A stretch of DNA of 64,000 nt, taken from NCBI GenBank assembly GCA_023213395.1, contig CM041465.1, forward strand, positions 208,947,741-209,011,740, written 5' to 3'. A model generated the notes under the pieces. The model ran no database searches, was not told the DNA's origin, and worked only from the letters and a program-made list of their open reading frames with translations. This DNA is from Cycas panzhihuaensis (taxonomy: Eukaryota; Cycadophyta). The position numbers were made by a program, and so were the translations under genes. This document shows, piece by piece, positions 32,497 through 43,379 of this stretch; positions within the stretch are counted from its first letter, which is position 1, and each line of letters starts with the position of its first letter.

Positions 32497-32645
32497 AATG
32501 CTAATAGTTGGAAATCGAGAAACACCGTACTTTATGCAAAGGATTTTATGCTTGTCACAGTCCATCTTTGCTATCAACACATATTTGGCCTTCTTGAAAT
32601 TTGAACTAGGATTTTCATATTTGTGGGTTTTGTTCGATCATGTCC
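32497..32645 (-). pseudogene. Second PDI-like fragment
   Basis: The minus strand reads [40 protein letters not shown]. It matches the fragment at 22624-22848 over about 45 residues (same [20 protein letters not shown]). The active-site part upstream is no longer readable. It lies outside the H/I LTRs and has no flanking LTR I can assign. Confidence 0.75.
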
Positions 32646-33803
32646 AGAATATTCTCATGGCATGAAAGAAATAAATAAAGAAAAAAAATAGTTGCAAATC
32701 AAATGGACTGGCTTAATGTTCAAAATTGACTCTTATCAATACTAGATCAGTCATAATCATCATTGAATTTCCATGGTTTGCTATGTTTACTTGCCCACAA
32801 TTACAAACATCATCCTTGGTTCATATAAATTTATTTGTCCCCATTAAAGGAGGATAAAGAATTTCCACAATGAGCAACCATAGGATTTATCCTAAAACAA
32901 CGTGTGGAGATTCATTTACAAGCCATGGTTCCTTTTTAATAGATCATTTACAAACACATATTTCCTATGGTTCATTATTCATTAAATTCATTGCCATGGT
33001 TCATTATCCACCCACAAAACAAATTAGGCGAGGGTTATTTATTACACTATCGCAGTCATGCATGACTCCTTTTGTTAATTCCTGCTAACATTTACTTATT
33101 TATATTTACATTACACTGCCTCGGTAATTCTCCCATTGTAAACTTGAGAGGTCCCTTCCAATGCCAAAATCTATTGCAGATGGCAGATTATAAGTGAGGA
33201 TCCTTGCTTCTCCTTCTTGAGCTCTCAAATCCTCTTGACCCTATAAGCTCCACAATTCCTGTGAGATAAGAGTGACAAACCTTCTTGCCTCCATCACTTA
33301 TCACGTGTTTATACAGGAAGAATTCTTTGAAGAGTCTTCCTTGAAACAACTTTTAGAGAAAGCTAACCTCTTCCTTGACAAATAAGAAGCCATCTTTTGT
33401 TTTGGGCCTTTATTTGTTGTCTTAGGAATCAAGTTGCCACTGGTAGTTTTCTGACTCTCTTTTGTTAACTTAGGAGTTTGATTCCCTCTTGTGATATCAC
33501 TAAACAGTATTTTCTCTTTGTTCTAGTCCTACAGTACTATCTTCTGCGTTTGTTCTATATTGCAAACCATTCTTTCCAGCACCACTTATTAACTCACCTC
33601 ATTTTGGTTAGTTGTGAATTCCACCTGTAGGCATTTGTATCTTCCCAACCACTCTCTTTTCCATTTTAGGCACATTTCAAATCTTGCTGATTAGTTTTTC
33701 TTGAGAACACCAATATAATTGTTTGTCTATATTGGCGGTTGGGGGGGAGGGTGGAGATTTCCATTCATATCTTTTTCTCAAACGCATTTTACAAATTTTG
33801 CAG
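32646..33803. other. Unassigned region upstream of the host-like exons
   Basis: No clear gene. Minus strand 33230-33400 gives a peptide with one stop (LFKEFFLYKHVISDGGKKVC) that I do not recognise. Upstream exons of the host-like gene, if any, were not found here. Confidence 0.35.
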
Positions 33804-33973
33804 TTAAAAGATGGGGTGTAAGTTTGTTGACAAGAGAGGAAAGATTGTTCTTTGCAGGAGATGCTTTAGAGACAATGCTACAAGCTGCAGGGCCAATGCT
33901 TGAACAGTATAATCCAGAAACAATACTTGCACTTACTAGATTTACTGAGCAAATACCGTCAGTTATGAATCAG
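33804..33973 (+). CDS. Putative host gene, exon a
   Basis: Acceptor TTTTGCAG ends at 33803 and donor CAG/GTAGGC starts at 33974. In the open frame the exon encodes KRWGVSLLTREERLFFAGDA, LETMLQAAGPMLEQYNPETI and LALTRFTEQIPSVMNQ. It ends in phase 0. The composition and absence of stops differ from the repeats around it. I do not recognise the protein; it does not resemble any transposon domain. The next two blocks continue it. Confidence 0.65.
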
Positions 33974-34160
33974 GTAGGCTCAATTATATTTGCCCCTTCC
34001 ATGCACACTCTACTTGTATGTACAAGGTTTCTGTTCATACTGCAATTAGAACCTGATGAAGTACAATTCATTTAGTTTTTCTTTATGCATTCAGTTAGAA
34101 AATTTCCTGATCAAGACCTTAGTTGTAAACCTGAAATAATTATAATTTTTACATCCTCAG

Positions 34161-34250
34161 ATCACTCAAGGAATTTCAGAGTTCAAGCCAACACCTTCAG
34201 AGAATCGGGAAACTATCAGTACCTCTTATAAAATTCCAAAAACCCTGCTG
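34161..34250 (+). CDS. Putative host gene, exon b
   Basis: 90 bp between acceptor CATCCTCAG (ending 34160) and donor CTG/GTATAA (34251). Phase 0 at both ends; encodes ITQGISEFKPTPSENRETIS, TSYKIPKTLL. Length divisible by three and in frame with exons a and c. Confidence 0.6.
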
Positions 34251-34362
34251 GTATAATAATTTCTTAAAGCTATATTCCTGTTGAAGAAAAATTTTACTTA
34301 TGAAGGCAAATAGTTTCTTATGCATAAGTAACTTCGATTCTGACCTTTACATTGTAATGCAG

Positions 34363-34494
34363 GTTAAGTTCAACTTTGATACCATTGATGAAACAGACCT
34401 TATTGAAAATGTCTTAAGGCCACGCGTTGACGCAATTGGTGGCAGTTTGGACAAAGTAGTATTGAATGGAACCCACATTACACCATGTGGACAA
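34363..34494 (+). CDS. Putative host gene, exon c
   Basis: 132 bp between acceptor TGTAATGCAG (ending 34362) and donor CAA/GTAAGC (34495). Phase 0; encodes VKFNFDTIDETDLIENVLRP, RVDAIGGSLDKVVLNGTHIT and PCGQ. The three exons make a single 130-residue reading with no stop and canonical GT-AG introns of 187 and 112 bp, which is strong evidence for a real or recently lost gene. I see no fourth exon before copia E. Confidence 0.65.
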
Positions 34495-35649
34495 GTAAGC
34501 TTCAGATTGTGCTCATTCACTACAATCATGCTCAGTAGTTTTCTTTCTTTCTTTCATCCATGCCTTCATCAAAATAATATCACACAAGATGTTCCTCTGT
34601 TCCATGTTTAGACTACAGAAAGGAGACAAATTCATATTCTTATAGTTGCTGCATTGCTTTGTTGTTTAGAGAAATTGCAATTCTCGTTTAGTTCTTTGAC
34701 TAGTATCTATTTCACAAATGTCTGTTGCACAATGTAATGCCTAATATGTGTCATGAAACTGATTTCTGAGAGATGAATATCCGGAGTTGCAGCTGTTCTT
34801 TGATGCAGAATGTAAGAATAGTAGTCGAGGCTTAAGTTAGTTGAAGCTGCCTCCTCAGAAGCTGGGACCATGGGTTCCAATCACTTCTAATTTCTGTAGA
34901 AAGAAGCCCCTAGAGATTTATGCTATCAATGCTATCACCTTAGCGGCAAAGGGTTAAGAGGTAGTTCTAGACATATGGAAACACAAAAGCAGACAAATAT
35001 GTTTGTTACTTATTACAGCTGCAGCATGAGTTTTACAGATCTGAAACAAAGCCTAGTTTGGGTAAGGCAGTATAATCTTCATTGTGTCATGTATAGAGGC
35101 TATATATGCAAGAGGCATATCAAACTACAAATTAAGACGCTGAACATTTCATTTAACCATAAACCAAGAAATCAAATCTAGATTTATGGAATGTCTCACA
35201 TGGGATTTTTGCCTTCTCCATGTTAGCTTTTGTGCAAGTTTGTGATTTTAGTGGCACTGCACAATCATGAGGCAAACTGGTGGAAACCAATAAAGTTAGG
35301 GGCAACCTGGGTGCAAATTGGCACAGTCTAAGTGCAAACCAATACAATTTTGATGCAAACTGTGCAATTTTTGTACAATTCATTGACAATAAAACAACAG
35401 TAAACAGACTATAGAATGGTCACAGTCAAACAGTAATAAAACAGCGGTTATAAAATGGTGGAAACATTACTTTGCAAAGCAACATAAGCAGGCATAATCC
35501 CATATGCAAACCGACACAAAGGATACAAACTTAAGGCAAAACAGAACAGTTCAAGTACAGCCCCATGAAGCCTAAGTACAAATTCAATAGATGCAATGCA
35601 AAGCCAATAGCGCACACTTGATGATGAGCTTACATGATCTCTCATTCAC
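34495..35649. other. Unassigned region downstream of exon c
   Basis: No further exon recognised. 34822-34960 has a tRNA-like B-box (GGGTTCCAATC at 34872-34882) and could be an old SINE head, but no tail or duplication was found. Confidence 0.3.
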
Positions 35650-35973
35650 TACCCCATGAAGTATAAATGTAAATACATATTTTTGATCTATTTGAGATTG
35701 AATTCACTTGAGTTATAAAAGTGACTCAAGTCAAGTCAGCATACATTTAATTTTAGTTTCTATTTCAATGTTGAGTTCACTTAGATCATAAAAGTGGCTC
35801 AAGTCAAGTTAGTGTATAGTTAAGTTAGTTTGCATGTCAGTTACAAAAGTTTAACCAATCTTCTATTTTAAATAGATGCTTTAGTTTTCCATTTTGAGCA
35901 TATTCCTCTTCAATTATGTAATTGCCCCTCGACTCATGATACCTCAAGCATCTTTAAAAGGAGAAGGGAGCTT
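35650..35973 (+). repeat. Left part of the LTR or 5' region of gypsy L
   Basis: Joined in thought to 41716 across copia E, this forms the sequence upstream of the L primer site (42204). It holds two near-copies of an 80-bp unit (TTGAATTCACTTGAGTTATAAAAGTG and TTGAGTTCACTTAGATCATAAAAG, at about 35698 and 35770, quoted here in part). The outer boundary is uncertain. Confidence 0.35.
35969..35973. repeat. Target site duplication of E (AGCTT), left copy
   Basis: AGCTT precedes the left LTR of E and recurs at 41711-41715. Confidence 0.9.
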
Positions 35974-36331
35974 TGTCAGAATGAGGGATATAAGCTAGCC
36001 TTACAACATAGACCACATGCATAATGAAGCAAAAAGTGATGATACGCCAATAAGACTCAACTCTTCAATTCTCAGTAAAAAAAGATGAATGGTACAAGTA
36101 CATATTTATAACCTTACACTAAGTCTAAACATAGGAGGTGGTTCAACAACTCCAATGCTCCCATAAATTTCGGTGTGCTCAAACTACCTCATTAATAGTT
36201 GGAGTATCTTTGACTTCTAGAATATTGACTAGGTATATTCTCTTTCTAGAATATTCTATGTGAGCAATTATTCTAATGAACCTAAAATGAACTTAAATAA
36301 AATGAAATGGGAATGTACATTACTTCTAACA
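35974..36331 (-). repeat. 3' LTR of E
   Basis: Minus strand TGTTAGAAGTAATG (36331) to TTCTGACA (35974). The purine tract CATTATGGGAGGG is adjacent (36332-36344). Confidence 0.92.
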
Positions 36332-36709
36332 CCCTCCCATAATGTTAAGTTCATTTTCTCTTACACACATTAATGTCCTTAATCTCTCAAAATTTTCACG
36401 ACTCAATGCTTTGGTGAGTAAATCTGCAATTTGATCACTTGAGCTATAGTAGATCAGTTCCACTACACCATTCTCCACTTGTTCCCGAATAAAATGATGA
36501 TGAATTTCCACGTGTTTGCTCCTTGCGTGGAAAACTGGATTCTTTGATAGTTGGATTGCTCCTTGATTGTTGCAAAATAATTGAGTAGGTTCATCTTGGA
36601 CAAGTTTGAAGTGGCTAAGAAGTCCTCTAAGCCAAATAGCCTCACAAGTTTCGGTTACTGCAGCTTTGTATTCAACTTCAGTAGATGATAAAGAAACTGT
36701 TGATTGCAA
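36326..36709 (-). CDS. Copia E RNase H C-terminal half
   Basis: 127 open codons on the minus strand: [55 protein letters not shown] and [10 protein letters not shown]. These cover the last acidic residues and the C-terminus of copia RNase H/Pol. It ends next to the polypurine tract. A frame break near 36710 separates it from the rest of Pol. Confidence 0.85.
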   Translation of the reverse strand: MQSTVSLSSTEVEYKAAVTETCEAIWLRGLLSHFKLVQDEPTQLFCNNQGAIQLSKNPVFHARSKHVEIHHHFIREQVENGVVELIYYSSSDQIADLLTKALSRENFERLRTLMCVRENELNIMGGC

Positions 36710-37161
36710 TTACTGCTCCATGAGATCATGCCTGAATTGAGTGCAAATGTATATCTTGATGTAGATCTTCTTGTGTCAACATCTCTTGCCCAGTCTGAGT
36801 CGGTGAATCCATGTAGTACAAATTTAGAAGATTTCTAAAATAGTAGTCCAAACCAAATAGTTCCACGAACATATCTCAGAATGCACTTTGCTGCTTTCCA
36901 ATGTGATATGGAAGGAGAATTTATATATCTTGATACAATACCAACAACATAACTCAAATCAGGTCTAGTGTTAGTCAAATATATGAGACTTCCCACTAGT
37001 TACCTATATAGAGTTTCATCTACTATTTTATCATTACTTTCTTTTACCAATTTGAGACTAACTTCCATTGGAGTAGTAATTGGTTTACAATTCTCCATAT
37101 GGAAGTGTTTTAACAAATTATAAGCATACTTTGACTGAGGTACAAAGATATGATCTTTCTT
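36710..37161 (-). pseudogene. Copia E RT-RNase H junction, broken
   Basis: The minus strand retains SLIYLTNTRPDL-like codons near 36960 and [14 protein letters not shown]-like codons near 36770, with stops (for example in YLGMEIC at 37162). Confidence 0.75.
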
Positions 37162-37551
37162 CTAACATATTTCCATTCCTAGGTAGAAGTGTAATAAACC
37201 AAGATTAGTCATTTCAAAAGCTTTTGATAGTTGCTTTTTGAGTATGTTGATCCTCTCAACATTAGATCCAGTCAAAATAAGATCATCCACATACAAAGCC
37301 ACAATTAAGATATCATCATCCTTATGCAACACATACAAGCTATGATATGATTCACATCTTGTGAATTCAAGTGAAACAAAGTATTCATCAATGCGTGAGT
37401 ACCATGCCCTTGGTGCTTGTTTAAGCCCATAAAGGGCTTTCTTCAACTTGCAAACAAGTTGTTCATTTCCTCTCTTCTCAAACCCTTCTGGTTGTTTCAT
37501 ATAGACTTCTTCATTCAAAATGCCATTCAAGAAGGCATTTTTTACATCCAT
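37162..37551 (-). CDS. Copia E reverse transcriptase, catalytic part
   Basis: Open 129-codon frame: [40 protein letters not shown], and LIVALYVDDLILTGSN with the intact YVDD polymerase box, then FEMTNLGLLHFYLGMEI. It is separated from the upstream frame only by a stop near 37573. Confidence 0.9.
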   Translation of the reverse strand: MDVKNAFLNGILNEEVYMKQPEGFEKRGNEQLVCKLKKALYGLKQAPRAWYSRIDEYFVSLEFTRCESYHSLYVLHKDDDILIVALYVDDLILTGSNVERINILKKQLSKAFEMTNLGLLHFYLGMEIC

Positions 37552-37572
37552 TTGATAAAGCTCCCAACCGAA

Positions 37573-39210
37573 CTAAGCTGCAAGAGAAATCAACATCCTT
37601 ATAGTAGTCATCTTTGCTACAGGTGTGAAAGTCTCTTCATAATCAATTTTAGGTGTTTGAGCGTAGCCTTTTGCAACAAGTCGAGTTTTGTATCTTTCTA
37701 TAGCACCATTGGATTGATACTTGACTCGATACAGCCATCTGCAACCAATTACCTTTTTGCCTGGAGGTAATTTGACAAGATCCCAAGTGTCATTTTTCAT
37801 GATAGAGTTATACTCTTTCTTCATGGCTTTTTGCCAATGAGTCACATCTTTGGTTTCATGAAATGTTTGTGGCTCCTCAACACTTAAGAGATTTGCCATT
37901 AAAACAAGATTAATTTTACTTCTTGTTTGAATTCCTGAATCTAAATTTATTTTTCCAGAATCTTGAATGGTTTGCAAATACCATTTTGGCAATTTCTTTG
38001 AAGAATTAGGAAAAGATATAGGAGTAGGAGTAGATGAGGTGGAAGCTTCACTATGATCACTTTCTTTACTTTCCTCACTATCACATATTTCTTTTCCTTT
38101 ATGTTTTTGTTCTTCTTCAACAGGTACAATGAGTTGATCATATTCATCTGTTTCTTGAAACAAAACATCTCTACTAAGGACAATTTTCTTATCAGTGAGG
38201 CTCCAAAGCCTATATGCTTTTGATGTCAAGCTATAACCTACAAGAATACATTTTGTACTCTTGTCATCAAGTTTGTGCCTTCTTTCATTTGGCACATGTG
38301 CATAAGCAATACATCCAAAAATTTTAAGATGTGAAGCAGAAGGTTTTACGTTAGTCCAAGCTTCTTCAGGAGTTATGTTTTTGACTACCTTGGTAGGACT
38401 AATATTTAACAAGTACACAGATGTATTAACAACTTCTTCCCAAAGTCCCTTAAGAACTTTTCTTGCCTTCATCATACATTGTGCCATTTCAAGAATGGTA
38501 TGATTCTTCCGCTCTGCAACACCATTTTGTTGTGGAGTGTATGCGGTTGTAAGTTGATGTTGTATCCCATGATTTTTGCAAAAGTTGATGAATTCATTTG
38601 ATAGATGTTTGCCTCCACTGTCACTTCTTAATCTTTTTATCTTTCTATTGGAATGATTCTTAGCTTCAACCTTGAATTCCCTAAACTTTGCAAAAGCATC
38701 TAATTTGTGTTTAATGAGATACGCCCAACATTTTCTTGTAAAATCATCAATAAAAGTGATGAAATATTGTGCTCTTCCATATGAGTGTGGTGCAATTGAC
38801 CCACATAAGTCAAAGTGTACCAACTCTAACTTCTCCTTAGCTTGCCACTTTGATTTCTGGAATGGTTCCCTATGCTGCTTTCCAAGTGCACAAACTTCAC
38901 ACCCTTTGTTAGTTTTCTTGATTGAAGGTAAATCATTTACCATGTTCAATCTATGCATAAGTTGAAGATTGGTATAATTCAAATGACCATATCGGTCATA
39001 CCATAAAGTGTCAACTAAATCTTTAGCAATAAGACCAAGCTCATAAGTGCCAGAGAATTTATAAACTCCATTCTCATGTACACCTTGAGCTATTACATCA
39101 TTGTCTTTTTTCATCAAACACCTTGACTTATCAAATTCTACCTTGATGTCTTTCTTAGTTACACAACTAACAAATAATAAGTTGTGCTTGAAGGAGGGTA
39201 CAAATAACAC
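37573..39210 (-). CDS. Copia E pre-integrase, integrase and N-terminal RT (545 codons)
   Basis: The longest open frame in the window. In order: protease tail (LFVPSFKHNLLFVSCVTKKD), zinc domain (LWYDRYGHLNYTNL, CEVCALGKQH), integrase core (VHFDLCGSIAPHSYGRAQYF, RSDSGGKHLSNEFINF, YTPQQNGVAERKNHTIL), target-capture region (GYSLTSKAYRLWSL), acidic linker, and RT start (CRWLYRVKYQSNGAIERYKT). Its integrity contrasts with the ~5% LTR divergence. It ends at a stop inside RT. Confidence 0.88.
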   Translation of the reverse strand: MLFVPSFKHNLLFVSCVTKKDIKVEFDKSRCLMKKDNDVIAQGVHENGVYKFSGTYELGLIAKDLVDTLWYDRYGHLNYTNLQLMHRLNMVNDLPSIKKTNKGCEVCALGKQHREPFQKSKWQAKEKLELVHFDLCGSIAPHSYGRAQYFITFIDDFTRKCWAYLIKHKLDAFAKFREFKVEAKNHSNRKIKRLRSDSGGKHLSNEFINFCKNHGIQHQLTTAYTPQQNGVAERKNHTILEMAQCMMKARKVLKGLWEEVVNTSVYLLNISPTKVVKNITPEEAWTNVKPSASHLKIFGCIAYAHVPNERRHKLDDKSTKCILVGYSLTSKAYRLWSLTDKKIVLSRDVLFQETDEYDQLIVPVEEEQKHKGKEICDSEESKESDHSEASTSSTPTPISFPNSSKKLPKWYLQTIQDSGKINLDSGIQTRSKINLVLMANLLSVEEPQTFHETKDVTHWQKAMKKEYNSIMKNDTWDLVKLPPGKKVIGCRWLYRVKYQSNGAIERYKTRLVAKGYAQTPKIDYEETFTPVAKMTTIRMLISLAA

Positions 39211-39695
39211 ATTAGAAACCTTAAAGGTTCCATAATTTGGCTGACGAATGCAGATGGTGCTGCAACCAACAACTTGATGCTGACTATTGTCTCCAAGTAC
39301 AATGAGAGAATGCTACACTCCTTTAATTCTTCAAACCAATCCTTTTGATAAGTGATATGTTTAGATGCTCCAGAATCAACATACCATTCACATGGATTTT
39401 GGCTTGTAGTATTGAATATAAATACTTTGTCATTTTCTTTTGTTGACAAAGCAATAGTTGTTTTCTTCATATCAGCCTTCTTTTTCCAACATTGTATTTC
39501 AAGATGTCCTTTTTTTGTTTCAATATTTGCAAGTAACATCTCTTTTTTATTTTTGAGTGTTGTTGCTTGCTTGAGGTAGATGCTTTGGAACATGGTTCGT
39601 AGGTGTTTTCTTGAATTTTGATGCAAGTACAATAGTACTACTTCCACCTTCATTATAGAAACCCATACGATGTTCCTCTTGCAATAGTAGGCCAC
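39211..39695 (-). pseudogene. Copia E protease and nucleocapsid part
   Basis: Minus-strand frame 39159-39695 includes the second half of a zinc knuckle (KKGHLEIQCWKKKAD, first Cys pair lost) and the protease site CEWYVDSGASKHITYQKDWF with an intact DSGAS. A shift near 39300 separates it from the 545-codon frame. Confidence 0.85.
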
Positions 39696-40257
39696 TTAAC
39701 TCCTCAAATGTTAGAGGCTCTGGTCGACTTGTTAGACAGATACTTGTCACAAATATATGAAATCCTCAATGCAAGCTATTCATTGTTATGCTCACAAGTT
39801 CTCTATCTTGTATATCTTCACCTACTGCTATAAATTGTTCTTTAATCTCTTTCAGCTTCTGCAAATATGAAGTTATAGAGTCATTGTTTGACATTTTACA
39901 TGAATAGAGTAAATTTCTAAGGTACAAGACTCTTGTTTCATTTTTTGTTTCAAACAAGTATTTAAGAGTCTTCCAAGCTTCTGATGCAAGTCTCTTGCCT
40001 TGAAGATGAGTGATCAACTCATCAGCTACAGATAGATTAATAATTGCTAATGCTTTTTGGTTTCTATCAAACCAAGCTACTTCTTCGATCTCATCGACAG
40101 GGTCTTGTTCAAGCCTTTTATCTTTTTCTTCCACGATCTCCATAAGCCTTTGTAAGGCTAAAATGTTGGAAATTTTAAATTTCCAAATTACATAGTTTTT
40201 TCCATCAAGCTTTTGTGAGTCAGGTAGTATATATCCTCCAATGTTCACTGAAGTCAT
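39547..40257 (-). pseudogene. gag: Copia E Gag
   Basis: ATG at 40257: MTSVNIGGYILPDSQKLDGK, NYVIWKFKISNILALQRLME, then SVADELITHLQGKRLASEAW, LKYLFETKNETRVLYLRNLL and SITSYLQKLKEIKEQFIAVG, the copia gag core, to a break near 39766. 39547-39750 continues with LTFEELSGLLLQEEHRMGFY. Gag and protease are on overlapping frames near 39550-39695 after a shift. Confidence 0.85.
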
Positions 40258-41321
40258 TATGACTTGTGACTAAAACATGTGCTTACACTACCGCAAGTAT
40301 GAACTTTTAATTTTATTCAGTGACCGCAAGGCAGTTTAAGGTATTCTTAAAGATACAATAAGAATAACACTTTAAAGAGGAAGACAAAAGAGAATAATGG
40401 AAATAGAATAAGTATATTCAAAAAAGAATATAGTATACTATACTAAATGACTCCATTAAATACCTTGAGAAAGACATAATTGAAATTCTAATCTTCCATA
40501 TCAGACCCACTATGAGGAACAATTATTAGTCCTTTTTGATTTGACAAATAATATTTTCAAGGAAGAAGGAAATGAACTTTTTAAAACTTAACACTATACT
40601 TTTAAAAGGTGTTTTGTATTAGAATATTCTTTTGTGAATATGCTAATGTTTATAACATAAGGTTACAAACATTAGCCCCCCCCTTTTTGAGATTTATATA
40701 ATTCGGCGACTAAAGTCTTCATCTGTCGTTCACCGTCTGGCAACTTGCAAACTTCCGTTCTCCGTCGGCGTCCTGTCTGGCGTTCTTCGTCCGTCACCAT
40801 TGACATTCCATCCGGTGTTCGTTCCATCCTGCACCATACGTTCGCTATTGACGTCTCATCTGGCACTAAATGACAGCACTGCATCTTCCGTTCTCTGTCT
40901 CTCGTGCAACTGGACGTCTTCGTGCAGGTACTTGTGTCGTGCATCTTTCGTCATCTTCTCCCGTGTGCCCAGACTTCTTCGTGCATGTACTTATGCCATG
41001 CGTCTTCCGTTGTCTTCTCCCGTGTGCCCAGACTTCTTCGTGCAGTTACTTGTGCCATGCGTCTTCCGTCATTTGTGCATAGACTACGCAGTTAGTATTT
41101 CATCCTCCATGCACTTTCATTTGGTGATGTGGAGCAGTAAGTTAGCACATACAAACATGGACCAGGTTTAAGCAACAACCTTCATTGCCTAATACTCAAT
41201 AGGTAGACAGGATAGAGCAGGCTAGACAAACAAGTGGTTTGTACTACTGAGATCATTATAAGAGCAGCAGTTTTTAGACAAAAGAGAGTTCAGACATTAG
41301 TAATCATACATTGCAGAACCT
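40258..41321 (-). other. Copia E leader with a 59-bp tandem repeat
   Basis: Between gag and primer site. Three tandem copies of a 59-bp unit start at 40914, 40973 and 41032 (each with CTTCGTGCA...CGTCTTCCGT...CCCGTGTGCCCAG). The repeat is GC- and CpG-rich in an AT-rich element. 40330-40650 is AT-rich with many CTTTAAAG-like steps, as in G at 63000-63780. Confidence 0.75.
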
Positions 41322-41337
41322 AAGTGCTCTGATACCA
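41322..41337 (-). other. Primer binding site of E
   Basis: Minus strand TGGTATCAGAGCACTT immediately inside the LTR. Confidence 0.92.
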
Positions 41338-41710
41338 TGTCAGAATGAGGGATATAAGCTAGCCTTACAACATAGACCACATGCATAATGAAGCAAAAAG
41401 TGATGATATGTCAATAAGACTCAACTCTCCAATTCTCATTAAAAAAAGATGAATGGTACAAGTACATATTTATAATCTTACACTAAGTCTAAACATAGGA
41501 GGTGGGTCAACAACTCCAACGCTCCCAAAAATTTTGGTGTGTTCAAACTACCTCATTAATAATTGGAGTGTCTTTGACTTCTAGAACATTGACTAGGTAT
41601 ATTCTCTTTCTAGAATATTCTCATCTAAAATATTCTATGTGAGCAATTATTCTAGTGAAACTAAAATGAACTTAAATGAAATGAAATGGGAATGTACATT
41701 ACTTCTAACA
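41338..41710 (-). repeat. 5' LTR of E
   Basis: Pairs with 35974-36331; carries a 15-bp segment (around ATATTCTCATCTAAA) absent from the 3' LTR. Confidence 0.92.
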
Positions 41711-41715
41711 AGCTT
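41711..41715. repeat. Target site duplication of E (AGCTT), right copy
   Basis: Matches 35969-35973. Confidence 0.9.
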
Positions 41716-42218
41716 CTTGTTATATATTATGAAACCTTGGAGTTTGAATAGAAGAGTCATACTTTCTGCACATCATCTTTTGTAAGGTTTTCCTCACATT
41801 TTTATGTGCTCATTTGTGTTCTAGCTTAGTCTTTATCCATACTAAACTCCCTTTAGATTCATGTAGCCATTTCCTATCTTTAAGAAGAAAATCTTTCAAC
41901 CTAAGGAGCCTAAAATGGTCTAGAATGGCCCATAATAGTTTTTAGAATGAACCTAGAATGGTTGTTGGAATGTTTACAAAGAGGAATGGTTGCAGGCTTG
42001 AAAATCACCTCTTGGGGAATGATTGTAGATAGGAACATTTGTACAAATGGTTGCAAACAGGAATGGTTCACCCATAAGCTTCCCATGAATATTTTAGTTT
42101 TAGTTCCTAATTTCTTTCCCTTTGTCCTTTATGTTATATTGCTATATCTCTCTTTTGTATCCTTGATTATTACAGATTTCATAGTTTCTAGAAACATATC
42201 AATTGGTATCAAAACCTT
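41716..42218 (+). repeat. Right part of L LTR/5' region and primer site
   Basis: Ends ACATATCA, then TGGTATCAAAACCTT at 42204-42218, a plausible primer site. The gag remnant follows, which supports this as the LTR end of a plus-strand gypsy element. Confidence 0.5.
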
Positions 42219-43240
42219 AAGATCAATTTTGAGATTGTAATCCCAATATATCTCCTATTTTTTGTCTTTCCCATTCTCTACAAGTTACAATGTTTCAATA
42301 GGGTGAAGAGGCCAAAGCAAGCACTAAAATGTCTTCAGACCCATCCCAATTGTTCTTGGATGCACTCCAAGAACAAAGTTAGATGCAAATATAAGTGTTA
42401 CAAGAGCAAGGTCAAGCCCAAACCCAGCTCATGAACAACACAATGTTGATGTTTTTGCAGACAATGGCACAACAAATTAGTCCCAAGGAATCCCACAATG
42501 ATTCCTCTCTAATAGCCACAATTTAAACATGACACAGGGATCGCCATCTCTCAGTTCCATGGCACCATCAACGTTGAGGGATTGGATGGTTGGCAACAAC
42601 TCATTGACAAACAAGGGACTTACATGGTAGAAATTCACCTGAAGGAGTAGACCCTAACGTGGTGGCAAACCTATACCAACCATCATGCACTTGTCACTAC
42701 ATGGACAAATTTCAAACAAATCCTCTAGGATTGATTCTATCCCCTTAAACATAGGGACAATAGGGAGAACAAGTGGTTGCATCTCCATCAACAAGCTAGA
42801 CAAATTGTTCAATAGTACATTGACACCTTCCACAAGATGGTCACCATGGTAGAAGCATCCGACTTTGAGCATATGTTGATGTTGAAGTTCACTAGTGGAC
42901 TTTTTCCCTCTTTGTAGCAGGAGCTTGGATTCCACATCATCACCTCCTTAGACCAAGCTTATCAATATGCACTGAAGGTAGAGCATTGAGTCCACAAAAG
43001 ACAACTCCAAAGATTGTAGTAGTAACAATAGTTCCAACAAAGACAACCGTTCTATTAGAGAAGGTATACTTTTGGAGAGAATTCCTCCTAACCTTAGCAG
43101 CATCCTACAACAACTCCTCCTCCAACCCTAGGACGTAATATCCATGTAGCAAAGGTAATAGGCCCTTAAGATATTGTGGCTACCACAAGTCCTATGGGCA
43201 TTCAAATGAGGAATACCTTAAGCAGAAAGTCCAAATCTCT
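42219..43240 (+). pseudogene. Ty3/gypsy L gag and zinc-knuckle remnant
   Basis: Plus strand, with stops: MSSDPSQLFLDALQEQ-like start near 42330; capsid landmarks KWLHLHQQARQIVQ, YIDTFHKMVTMVEASDFEHM, LMLKFTSGLFPSL and ITSLDQAYQYALKVEH between 42750 and 42990; a damaged knuckle RYCGYHKSYGHSNEE near 43170. It differs from G1, J and M gags. Confidence 0.65.
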
Positions 43241-43379
43241 ACCTTGGTTGCAAATGAAGAAGATGAAGAAGAAAAAGAGGAGCTTATCATTCTAGTGGCC
43301 AACTAAAGGCACCCTAGTCGTAGATCAATTCTAATAGCTAACAAGGATTTGATCTCGAAAGGAGAAACCTTTTCCACCC

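Larger units (their letters stand above)
35974..41710 (-). mobile_element. Copia E, full-length, inactive
   Basis: 5,737 bp with LTRs of 358 and 373 bp (about 17 substitutions plus a 15-bp indel by hand, near 5%), the AGCTT duplication, a canonical primer site and purine tract. Order on the minus strand: leader with tandem repeats, gag, protease, integrase, RT, RNase H. Related to B and G. Confidence 0.93.

Noticed and set aside
33230-33400. Minus-strand peptide with LFKEFFLYKHVISDGGKKVC as a possible exon
   Set aside because: One internal stop, no clear splice borders and no recognisable family; too weak to annotate as a gene.
34822-34960. Possible second SINE downstream of the host-like exons
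   Set aside because: Only a B-box-like sequence; no A tail, no target duplication and a poor A box.
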